DNA of 36,315 bases. It comes from Prasinococcaceae sp. CCMP 1430 (lineage: Eukaryota; Prasinodermophyta; Palmophyllophyceae; Prasinococcales; Prasinococcaceae). Under the pieces are notes generated by a model, which saw only the letters and a program-made list of their open reading frames with translations, was not told the origin of the DNA and did not search any database. The position numbers and the translations under genes are program-made. The DNA lies in NCBI GenBank assembly GCA_013416795.1, contig RQSC01000958.1, positions 85,376 to 121,690 of the forward strand, given 5' to 3'. This document shows positions 19,370 through 29,500 of this stretch, one piece after another. The stretch's first letter is position 1; every line of letters begins with the position of its first letter.

Positions 19370-20485
19370 TTAGCGGCGCAGGCGCTTCAGCTTAGGCTGC
19401 TGCAGCTGCTGCGCGGTCGCTGAGGCAGCGCCCTCGGCATCGCGCGTGCTGGCGATACCGCCGATCGTGCGCGAGGATATGCTGACCTTGCCGCTGCGTA
19501 GGCGTGCGCGCAAGTGGCACCTGGTCAGATGCGCCCTCGTGAGTGGGAGCGGGGCTTCGTGCGTGCGCGCATGCGAGCACCCGCCGCACAGCCCTGCTCG
19601 CGGCCGCGTCCAACGCACCTCAGCGCCCCCATGCCGGCCGGCCCCGTCCCAGCAGCGACCACACACCGGCGCTCGTCGGCCGCGCGCGCGACGCGCGCGG
19701 CCTCGGTGCGCATGCGCTCGCACGCGCGCGGCCGCACGCCTAGGCATGCGCCCAGCAGCGCGCACGCCTCGCGCGGCGTGCGCACTTCGCGAGGATCGCG
19801 AGCGCCAGCCACGAGGGCGATGCCACGCCGGCCGCCGCGCGTCGCCCAGAGCAGAGCGCGCGCGTTCGCGACGAACGCACGGCGCGCGGCTGACGGCGGC
19901 CGCACGAGCGGCGCGTATGGTAGCTCGAAGACGACGCCGCGTGCCACGGCGGCTGACACACGCTCCCTGCGGCCCACGCATGCACATGAGAGAGGGAGGA
20001 GTCGTCGACATCAGCCGGCGGAGCGCACAAGCACGCGAACGCGCACGCTCACGGGCAGGCGAGCAGCAGTGGGCGCACGCGCACCTCTTGAGCGCGAACG
20101 GCATCTTGCCCTCGACGTGTGCCTCGATCGAGATGGTGTCGATGGCCGCCGCTGCGCACGCGTGCTCGAATTCGCGCTCGCTCGCAGGAGCTGCGGCGAC
20201 GCACACATGTACGCCGTGGCGCGACGTCGAGCCGTCGCGCGCGCGTGCGGCGGCAGCGGCGCAGCGCGTGGCAAGCGCGCCCGCCACGCCGCCACCCGCG
20301 ACTTCCACGCGCACCACGCCCGCCCCTGGCGCCGCGCCGCCACCCCCGTCCTTGCCTTCGCTCGCGAGCACGCCCGCAGCACGCACTGAGCACCAGCCAG
20401 CGTTTGCCGCGGCCGCCGCTACGCCCTCAGCCACACGCTCGCCTGCCGCGGTTGCAGCGGGCGCGAGGTCCACCCACGGTGCCAT
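19370..20485 (-). CDS. RPP30: RNase P/MRP protein subunit Rpp30, three exons
   Basis: Nuclear subunit of RNase P and RNase MRP, needed for 5' tRNA maturation and rRNA processing. Exon 1 is 20485-20085, exon 2 is 19966-19619 and exon 3 is 19493-19370, giving 290 residues against 268 in human. The introns 20084-19967 (GTGCGC...GCAG) and 19618-19494 (GTGCGT...GCAG) are both phase 2, with CTGAT and CTGAC branch motifs. The start PWVDLAP fits the family's opening beta strand with its conserved Asp. EREFEHACAAAAIDTISIEA and KMPFALKR followed, after splicing, by ERVSAAVARGVVFELPYAP correspond to the family's core barrel segment. Exon 2 continues through FVANARALLWATRGGRRGIALVAGA and EVRTPREACALLGACLGV. 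The C-terminal exon is basic (KLKRLRR). The call rests on collinearity across two splice sites. Confidence 0.88.
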   Translation of the reverse strand: MAPWVDLAPAATAAGERVAEGVAAAAANAGWCSVRAAGVLASEGKDGGGGAAPGAGVVRVEVAGGGVAGALATRCAAAAARARDGSTSRHGVHVCVAAAPASEREFEHACAAAAIDTISIEAHVEGKMPFALKRCACAHCCSPARERARSRACALRRLMSTTPPSLMCMRGPQGACVSRRGTRRRLRATIRAARAAAVSRAPCVRRERARSALGDARRPAWHRPRGWRSRSSRSAHAARGVRAAGRMPRRAAARVRAHAHRGRARRARGRRAPVCGRCWDGAGRHGGAEVRWTRPRAGLCGGCSHARTHEAPLPLTRAHLTRCHLRARLRSGKVSISSRTIGGIASTRDAEGAASATAQQLQQPKLKRLRR

Positions 20486-20724
20486 CGCCGACGCGTCGCC
20501 CTCAGACGTCACAGCGCGCCGGAGGAGGGGCAGCCGAGCGTCCGTCAACGCGCGGTCCGCCAGCGCGCGCGCGTGTGGTGCGCTCCGCGCGATCGCGGGC
20601 GCGCCAAAACGCGCGCGCCGTGCGCCCCGTGGCTGAGCCCGCAGCGCCGCGCCGCGCCGCGCCGCACCGCGCTGCGCCACACCACACATTACTCCGGCGC
20701 GGCAGACACCCCTCGTCAGACACG
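20486..20724. promoter_or_regulatory. Bidirectional promoter region, RPP30 and HAD phosphatase
   Basis: Only 239 bp separate the divergent ATGs at 20485 and 20725, so both promoters must lie here or within the 5' leaders. The sequence is nearly all GC with repeated CGCCGCGC units at about 20640-20690. I see no TATA box and no CCAAT box. Shared control is plausible but inferred. Confidence 0.45.
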
Positions 20725-21988
20725 ATGAGCCGCCTCCTGCTGAGCGACATCGACGGCACGCTTGCGCACTCGCGCGTTGCCCTCGAGCGCGGCGGCGCGC
20801 GCGCGGTGCGTGTTGCGGGCATGGACATTGTGCAGTGCAACGCCGAGGGCGGCAGCGAGGGCGGCATGGAGAGCGAGGCGCCACGCGAGCTCGTGCCGCT
20901 GCCGCCGTCGTCAACTGGTCAGGTGCGCGTATGCACTGCGCGCCGGCAGCGTGTGCGCTCGTGCGCCCGTTCGTGAGGCTTGCGCTCACACGCTCGCACG
21001 CTGACACGCTGCGGTGCCGCTCCTTCGAGTGCTTTTTGTGCGCGCTGTAGTGCGCCTTCGTGTCCGCGCGCACGTACGAGCTGTGCGCCACGCTGCGGCG
21101 CGCGGGGGTGCGACTGGCCATCCTTACAGGCGCACGCACCGGGACGCTGCTGCAGCGCGCGCCCGCGCTTCCCGCAGCGGACGCCTACGCCGCGGAGAAC
21201 GGCGGCCGCATCTTCTACGCTTCCGCGCCAGGTGGTGAGACGCTGCTGCGCGAGGACATCGAGTGGAGGGCGCGCATGGACGCGGCGTGTGGCTCGGCGG
21301 CCGAGGTGAGCAGCGCACCACTCAAGCATGAGCACACGCGCACGCGCGTATTCACGCGCCGCTGGTGCTGCTGGCGGTGCCCGTGTGCCTTAGTGTGCTT
21401 CGCATACCCTTGGCTAACGCCGCCGCCTCGCCTGCGCAGGCCGCGCTCGAGCCACCCGAGCGCCGGAGCGGCGAGCTGTGGCAGCTCTACCGGCGGATGG
21501 CGGCCGAGGGGTGGCGGCTCGATGCCAAGGGCTACTCGACCAGCTTCCGCTGCAGCGCCGACAAGGGAGGCGGCGAGCGGGGCGCGGCAGCGCTCGCGCG
21601 CCTGGTCGAGGAGGTGAACGCTGCGCAGCCGAGGTTGCTCAAAGCTTCGCACAACTTGGGGCACGCCGACTTCTACCCAGTGTGCAGCGGCAAGGAGGGC
21701 GCCGCGGCCAGGATGTGCGAGCACTTTGGCGTGGGGCGCGCCGACGCGAGCGCAATGTTCGACGACGAGAACGATCTCGGCATGGCCGACTTCGTGGGCG
21801 GGCTACGGCTGGTGGTCGGATGCTCCTGCGACGCCGTCACGCGCGTCGTGGAGGCGGCGCCGCAGCGCTTCACGACCACCCTGGCGCGGGACGCCGCCGC
21901 AACCGAGCACATGCTGCGCGCCGCACTCGAGTGGGCTGGCGGCGGCGCGGCGGTGGCAGGCATGGTGGGCGAACAAGCAAATTCCTGA
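20725..21988 (+). CDS. HAD-superfamily phosphatase (sucrose/mannosyl-phosphoglycerate phosphatase-like), three exons
   Basis: Predicted Mg-dependent sugar-phosphate phosphatase of the Cof/type IIB cap class. Exon 1 is 20725-20922, exon 2 is 21051-21305 and exon 3 is 21440-21988; all splices are phase 0, with introns GTGCGC...GTAG and GTGAGC...GCAG. The 333-residue product has motif I LLLSDIDGTL (D8 nucleophile, D10), motif II LAILTGAR after the first splice, a cap region with ENGGRIFY, and a motif III lysine, best placed at K236 in SGKEGAAARM. Motif IV is FDDENDLGM (D259/D260). All catalytic positions are intact. Removing the introns is necessary: motif I and motif II are in different frames. 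The gene is divergent from RPP30 and converges on the Cys-rich gene. Substrate is unknown; sucrose-phosphate, mannosyl-3-phosphoglycerate and similar compounds are candidates by family. Confidence 0.85.
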
Positions 21989-22157
21989 GGGGTGGCACTC
22001 GGGGCATGGCTCAGGACGCGCGCATGGCCACGGCGCGCGCGCTCGTGCGCGTCGCACGTCACGCTTTCTCTCTCGCTCGACTATGGTCGCTAGTGACATG
22101 GGCGCCGGCGACACGCGTGCGCACGCACCGGCTAGCCATGAGTTGGATAGCTTATTC

Positions 22158-22898
22158 TCAGGCCATCTGCTTCTCTTGCACTGGCGCCGCCTCCGTCGCC
22201 TCGCCCTGCGTCTGCGCCGCGTTCGACACAGGCAGGTTGCCATAATTTTCCTTTGTTGGCTTGCCTGTGCCCGCGCGCAGCGCGCGGTTGCACCCGTAAA
22301 TGCTGATCTCGTCCGCACTGACGGGGTACCAGACGAACAGTGAGTACCCTGAAATGCCACAGTAGCAGGGCCGCTCGTCGGTTCCGCCATAGCGACACGT
22401 GTGCCAGCCAAAGAAAGGGCACGGTGTGCCACCACACCAACAGTATTGGCATACACACACGTCAGGTTGCCGTGCGCGCGCGAGCGAGCCCTCCTTTGCC
22501 ACCACGTTGGTGCACGGGCCGCCACAGCCCGAGCTGCACTCGGTCAGATGGAAGGTCGACTTGATGCCTGCGTGCGTTGCATCGTTGCAGGCAAGCGAGT
22601 AGTGGCGGATGGCGGCATTGTTGGCCAATTGGTTGGAGCAATGACGTCAGAGGCGCGAGCGGAGGGGGGCGCAGGCGCGCGGTGTGCGAGCCAGCTCGAG
22701 CGCCGCTGCACGCCTGTGACTTCAGCACATGTCGACGCACGCACATGAGTCCTCCTGAAAGTGGCCGTCCATGAGCAAGCGCACGTCCAGGATGTTGGCG
22801 TCGCCGGCCTGGTCCGCTGTGGACTTGTCAACAGCCTCCGCGGCGCCAAGCTTGGCGGCGCTGGCGCTCGCGCCGGCCTCCTCCTCGCCGGCCATCAT
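22158..22898 (-). CDS. Cys-rich protein, two exons, function unknown
   Basis: Exon 1 is 22898-22745 and exon 2 is 22567-22158. The phase-1 intron (22744-22568, GTGCGT...GCAG, 177 bp, CTGAC branch at 22647) joins EDS to CIKSTFHLTEC through a split Cys codon. The product has 187 residues: an acidic Ala-rich N terminus (MMAGEEEAGASASAAK) and a core with 13 Cys, including SSGCGGPC, VCVCQYCWCGGTPC, WHTC and RPCYCG. An aromatic patch (GYSLFVWYP) and an acidic/Gln-rich tail end it. No signal peptide or membrane segment is obvious, so the Cys may bind metal rather than form disulfides, but a secreted role cannot be excluded. I do not recognise the family. An upstream in-frame ATG near 23052 would add about 50 low-complexity residues. 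Confidence 0.7.
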
Positions 22899-23521
22899 CG
22901 CTCCACCGCCCCGCCCCTGCGCGCCTTCGCTACCGGCGCACGCGGGCGCGCGCGCTCTGGCGCGCCTGTCGGCGCCCGCGACGTCGCCGCGGTGTGCTGC
23001 CCTGGCACCAGGGGGGCCGCCCGCACCAGCCGCGCGCGACGCCCGCTGAATGTCACATGAGTGCGCGCTCATCAGCCTCGCGGCAAGAAAAATAAGGGAC
23101 CTGTGGTGCACGCACGCAGTTCGCAAACTCATTGGGACGGCATCGAAGAAAAGACACTGTCAATAAGGACCGAAGGTCGGTCTGGCCGGTCAAATACCCC
23201 GGTCTCTGGTCCAACACTCCCGTCCAACCCTGGTCTCACAGCGGAGCGCGCTGGAACGATTTTTAGGCGGGCGCAAATCCGCCTGGCGAGGCGTACGATA
23301 GCGCGGCGGCGCGAGGCCAGAGCGCGCGCGCGCGCGCGCCCGCCCGCCATCGGGCTGGTAGGTGTGCGCGTGGTGCCTGGGCGTGGGCTGCGCCAGGACA
23401 CAGCCCGCTCCCATCGGCTCACGGCGACGCGAAGTGTTGGCAGGTACCGTGTATCTGTTTGCATCCCTTCCCTCGTCGGCAGCCGCTGCGCGCGCCTCTT
23501 TGCATTGGTGCTGCCGCAGTG
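22899..23521. other. Divergent upstream region of the Cys-rich and SHOC1-like genes
   Basis: About 620 bp between divergent starts. The part nearest the Cys-rich gene is Ala/Arg-coding-like on the minus strand and might belong to its 5' end. An AT-richer patch at 23085-23175 (AAAATAAGGG and AAGAAAAGACACTGTC) and a CG-alternating run at 23320-23345 are the other visible features. Confidence 0.45.
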
Positions 23522-26500
23522 ATGGAGGCACTCGTGGCAATAGCAGCTACGGATGCAGAGGTTGAGCTGCACGGAGATCCTACAGCAGCTAAATTACCAG
23601 AACGGCGCGAGTTGAAATGGACGCGCGCCCCTGCGTACCTGCCTCGCGACCCCTTCGAAGAGCGCGCGAGGGAGCTGCGCACTGTCAGCCACGCGTGCAG
23701 CTTGTCGCTGAGCGAAGCCGCAGAGGCTGCGCTCGCCCCGGAGCGCCTCGACGGGGCGTTGCGAGGACTTCTCCGTGCCAAGAAGGACTCCACAGCGAGC
23801 GCCGGTGTCGCAGAATCTGCTGGACATGCCGGCGCCCTGCCGCTCGCCGATGATGACATTGATGAGACCAGAGAGAGCGCACATGCATTTGGCGTGCTTG
23901 CGGATCCGCTGGGAGAATTGCTGGCGCTTGCCCTCGTCAGTGACCGTGACGTTGACGTCCGCGAGGCTGCTGAGTCCGACGAGGCTAGAATACCTGCGCG
24001 CATCGTCACACTACCTGCTGCTACACGTGTGCGGCTCCAACTGGCGCCGGCGCATCGCGAAGAGATGTGGGCGCGGCCATCAACAGTGGCTGCGGAGAGC
24101 ACCGAGGCGTGCACGCTGGCACTACTTGCAACGGATGCACACGCGATTTCACAGCGGCGTCAGAGGAAAGACGCATCTGCTCATCATCTTGAGCTCCCGA
24201 TGATACCTAAGGCGAGCATCGGCGCGCCAAACAGGCGCAGCGCTGTCGCAACAGCAATGGCTTGGAGGGATGCGACTGGGATGGGATGGGACTCTCTGCA
24301 GCATGCATTGCATGTGCTGTCGCCGGCAGATGTGGTCTCCGAACCAGACGCGGCAAACAAGCGCAAGCTTGCAGCACTTAGGCGGCGCGCTATGGAACCG
24401 GGAACAGAAATCGGCGGGGCAAGCTCGCCCCTGAGGATGGCCTCAGCGCCTGCCGAGGGCGTGCCTGGTGCAGAGTACAGCGACCACGGTCTAGACGTGA
24501 CCCCCGCGCAGCTCGCCCGCGATGCCAACGCGGCGCTGCGCCGAGTCTCCGCTGCGCACTTCCAAGGGGGCGCCGCTCTTCTGGAAAGTCCTGTCGTCCT
24601 TGGCAGCGCCGCTGAGCAGCGCCAGCGGGCGTCGCGGCTATTCATCGCCGCCGGCGCGTGCAGCAGCAAGTCACCTGCTGGTGAGCTCGTGCCGTTTCCA
24701 CCCGCGTTGGTGTCGCTGGTGCGCATCGCAGAGCGCTGCGTTCCAGCGGCCGCGGCAGCATACGACGGAATGGGCGTGCGCATGGACGAGACAGCCGTTG
24801 TGCGGGTGAACAGGATGCTCGAATGCTCAGGACTACCGCTCTTCGATACGGCAGCAGTGCTAGCTGAAGTCTGCATCGCACGCTCGACGGGGGCGCCGGC
24901 GTCACGCACCGACCCAAGTGCTGTTAGCCCGCAAGAGGCGTTCAACATCGCACACGCGAGACTCACAGCCGGCGTTTTCGAGGACTGCAGCGTACGACCG
25001 GCATCATCTGATGATACGACATTCGCGCACCGTGAGAGCCGCACTGGGCAGAAGATTTGGGGCGCCAGCGCCATCTCGCTGGAATTGCCGGTGGCTCTCA
25101 CCGCGTGCGATGTGTTGGGACCCTGCGCCAGGATCGCATTCGCATCGCTGCTGAAGCAGTCAACGATAGGAGCTGAGAGGCTCGGTGGTGGCTACCCCAG
25201 CAGTCTCGGGAGCTACGTCGGCGCCGAGCTGGTGCCTCTTGTCAGCGACGGAGACCTCGCGTACTCGGATGTTTCGCGCCTCGTCGTGGATGCAGACCTT
25301 GCTGCCTCATACGCCATGTTCCCTCCACCAGCCTTGCCCCCCTCACAAGTACCCGACTTTCCTCCACCGCTCGTGGATCCAGTCGCGCTAGCGTCACGAC
25401 TTGCGCTCACAACCAGAACACTGTGCTCTGGGGCCGTGTCAACGCTCTATCTGGACTGGCACTTGAGCGCGCGAGGCGCCTGCACGGATCGATCCTGCTT
25501 CCGCGCGAAGCAATTGGTCGCGGATGGGGCTGCACCCCGCAAGCCAGCCCGCGGCATGCCCGGGCCTGGACGAACGCGCATGCACGTGGACGAAGTGATT
25601 GCCGCAGGCGAATCTGCTGTCGCGCGAGCTGGTGGCTCGGCCGCAGCGCTGCTGGACGCTCTTCGCCATGCCGCTCTTCGCGATAAGGGGGGCAAGGGCT
25701 GGCACAGTACACTCGTCATAGCGAGAGCTATTCAAGAGGGTCGCGTCAGCCATGGCCCTGGATATTTTACACGGTGCGCGCGGCCTTCGGACATGACAGG
25801 AGCAACCGCCGATGCATGCCGACGCGATAGTGCCGCCGCGTGCGGCACTCAGGACAACGAGGAGCCCAACGGCAGCGATGGGCATTGGCTGCCGAGTCTG
25901 GCGAGGACGCAGACAGCTGGCCATGCGCAGCGCACGAGGAATGCCTCGTCGTATCGGCAGGAGGTCTGGCGCGCCCCCCTTAGTGAGCTACAGACGAGCA
26001 TCGTGAAGGCTATGCGCCGCGACTACGAGGAGCTCCTGTGTGCCAATGGATGCGCGGTAGCCGAGGCGTGCAGTCGAGGAGGGTGCAGGACTGCCTTCGT
26101 CTTCGACCTTCTCGAAGGTGAAACAGACGCGCGCATGGCTGAACTCGCGGCGGCGGCGCCCGAGGGCGCCAGCAAGCAGGGCCTCATGTCTCTGTATCTA
26201 CTCCGGCAAGCCGCTCGGCATTGCTTTCAGCACGGGATCAGCGTGGCGCACCTGTTTCTGCAGCACGCGCTCTTCGCTGCGGGAAGTCGTGCCACCCTTC
26301 TGCGCGGCGAGCTACTCCGCGAGACGTACGTTGCGCTGGCAGCGGCCTATGAGGCGGTTGAGACGCACGAGGCTGTGGACCACCCCAAGATTGAGCTGCT
26401 CGTCGACAAGCTGAGGTCGAGCGCCGCAAAGGCGCCTCGGCAGTGTGACGGGGCGTGGGTGGTGGCTGTGCAGCATCCTGCCGCGGCGTCGGCCCTTGTT

Positions 26501-29500
26501 CCCGCCCTAGCTGCGAGTGGCCTGCAGACGCACTGTGTCCGGAGACGCAGTAGCGCAGCGGACGTCGTCGAAGGCGTGAACATTGCTCTGAACGAAGGGC
26601 ACGAATGCATTTTGTGCGCGTGGTCGGACATCGGCGCGGGTTTTCCCTGGGAGCGATTTGGTTCGCTCGTCGAATTCGACGGCATGGGAACCTGCTCGTC
26701 GTTGGATGCCTTCCTGGGCGAAGCAGTTCACACCCACGGTCTCCAGCATTACCTCGTGCGAATCGACGCTCCCAACGTCATCTGTGACTTTGTGCGCGAG
26801 GAAGAAGGGCGGATCGGCTGCACCGCTGGACGCGCCGATGGCAATAAGCTCCCTGCGAACGTGCGCTTGGAGCGTCTCTGTGGCGACTGCGCTGCTTCAG
26901 ACGCGGTGCCGGAACCGCAGCAGCAGGCCCGGATTCCCAATGATAGTCCCGTGAGATGCAGCCGCTTGCGCACCGGAAAGTCTGTCGCCGCTCAGGCTGC
27001 TGTTGTTCCTCGAGACGGCGGCGAGGTGCAACACGCCCAGCGGTGGCCAGCGGTCCAAGAGGGCTCGCCACCCCCGGCCGAGGCCCTCCTGCAGCGAAAT
27101 GCAGCACGCGGAGAAGATGGGACCGTACATCACACCCCTCCTCGCGGTACTACCGTTCAGCCGCCAGTACCGCCTCACATCACGTTGCGTGGGAATGATT
27201 TCACCAAGCAGCAGCAGGTGGGCAGTGGCCCTGCGAGCGCTGGCGCATTGCCTCGAGCTGACGGCGATGCGGGAGACGCTGAGACGCTGCAAACGCGCGA
27301 CGTGCGCGCGTGGGGCGTCGTCGCCAACAGCGCTGAACGAGGAGTCGGTGGCGCTTCCATGACCCCACTTCCATCGCGCAGGCGCACCTATCGTCACTTG
27401 GTGGAGATGGACGAGGCCGGCAAAATCAACCTGGTCGAGCGTGTGGTCGAGATGGCGTTCGACCTGGCACTGTCGCCCACGACGTGCGTAGCAATCATCG
27501 ACGCGGCGCAGCTCGAGGGCATCGCGGCTCTTGCAAAAGACGAAGTGGCTCACTCCCATGAGCAAGGACACGGTGGCGGTACTGCTCCTGCCACCAGTGA
27601 CACTGTGGTCGACATAGTTGGCGAGCTATTCCTAGCGCCGCTGTCGCAATGCTTCGATGTGTGCCATCTGATCATCGAGGGTCACCGCGACGTGCTCAGA
27701 CACTGGCCGGCCGAGGCGGATGTGTGCCTGGCCACGGTCGCCTCAGCACTTGGCGCAAGTGCCGTCTTTCACACGACGTCAGGGCAAGATGCAACCGGGA
27801 TGCTTCTGAAGGCACTCGTCTTAGAGGAGGCTTTGAGCGCGGCCGCAGGCCCGCTGACGGCAGAGGCGGCAGTCGCTCCAATAGCGGAGGCACCGTCACA
27901 CGCAGAGACTGAGATGCTCCACTTGCATTGCCTCAACCCGCTCTCGGCGAATGCCATCCTGCGCTCCGGGCTCTCAGTGGAGACGCTGCTGTCACTCCCA
28001 GTGGCGCATCAGCAGCGGCATACAGGGATGAGCCAAAGGCTGCTGCGCCACCTGGCCGCGGCGTACGCACCAGTACGGGCGTGTGACAATGACATGCGTG
28101 GACACGAGGCCGAACGTTTGGACGCCCAGCAGCAACGAGGCTTTGGAACCGAAGAGGCGCAGCGCGAGGACCAGGAGCGGCGCCTACGAGCAGCAGCAGC
28201 CCGTTCTGATGGAAGTCTTCCCGTTGACATCGAGGACCAAATCGGTGACGGCGCTGCTCTAGATGAGGCCCTGAAGAGCAGGCGGCGCGCCGAGGCGCAG
28301 CTGACCGCCTGCTGTGACAATGCAGAGGCTGCCCTACACGCGCCCGATGCGGCACAAGTCGTTCATGATGGTGGAAAAAAGGCGCCACCGTTCGTCGATC
28401 GCAACGCGGGGAACGATTTGGAGGCGCTCGATCTGCTCGAAGACTACGGGCGCGGCGTGCGATCGGTTGGCATGGCAGGCGAGGAGGCGTTTCCGGCGCG
28501 CGGTACTTGCGACGTCCTCTTGGGCGATCGCGATGAAAGTTTCCTCACACCGTTGCCCACAGGCGAGCGGGCGCAGCTGGGGCAGACCCACACGGCGGCG
28601 GCGATCGTAGCCCCGCCCTTTCCCTGCGGCGTGTACGCCGAGGTGCGAGCTGGCGGCCGCGCCGTCCCAGGACACGCGCGAGGTGGCAGCTGTGGCGAGG
28701 CACCACCCCGATGCAGCCCGCAGCAACCACGCGGGCTCGACGATTTCGACCAGCGTCGCGCTGCCGTACCGACAAGTGTCCCTGATCGAGCAGGCGTTCT
28801 TGGCAGTGCCGACGGCACTTTACACATGTCCCACGCAGCTCGCGCCCCGCCTCTCCTGCAGAGCCACAACGAGATTCTCGGCCGTGCGCCTTCGAGAGAC
28901 CATCACGCTGATCAGGGATGTGACGGCCGATCCCCGTGGGATGGTCGCTTCGGCGACGAAATTGCAGCCTTCAATCCGCAGCTCGCCCAGGTGGACGCGA
29001 TGCTCGCCCAGGACGATGAAGACTTCCTGACGCCGGTGCCCGAGGACGAGCACACTCGACGCGCTGTAGCATCTCCTACTGGCCAAGACCCACACCCGTC
29101 AACCTGGCCATTCACAACCGCCGCCGCGCGCGCGTTGGACGCGCAGCGGACGCACCACCCGTCGCCGAGGCACCCTCAAATTGACGCTGCGGCCTTCGGG
29201 CCCGCATCGATGTTTACTGGGCGAGCCGCCCAGGTCGGCAACTTGACTGGCGCCATCACCACCCGCGGCGTCAAGTATGGCAGACAGCAGCAAGCCGGAG
29301 GCGACGCACACATGCTTGCTGCAGCCGTGGTGGCGACGAGGTCGCGACACGGCAGTGGCCGCGGCCTTAGTTGCGGTGCCAAAAAGTCTGCCGGCCGGCG
29401 CCATCCGGCACCCAGGCGCAGAGAGGCCAGGCCCCAGCACAGCCGCCACAAAGCTCCTAGTACTGGCGGCGACACGGGAGGCAACGGCGCTGGCACATTC

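Noticed and set aside
24184-25101. 305-codon antisense frame inside the SHOC1-like gene
   Set aside because: No recognisable domain and composition typical of a shadow frame opposite a G/C-ending coding sequence.
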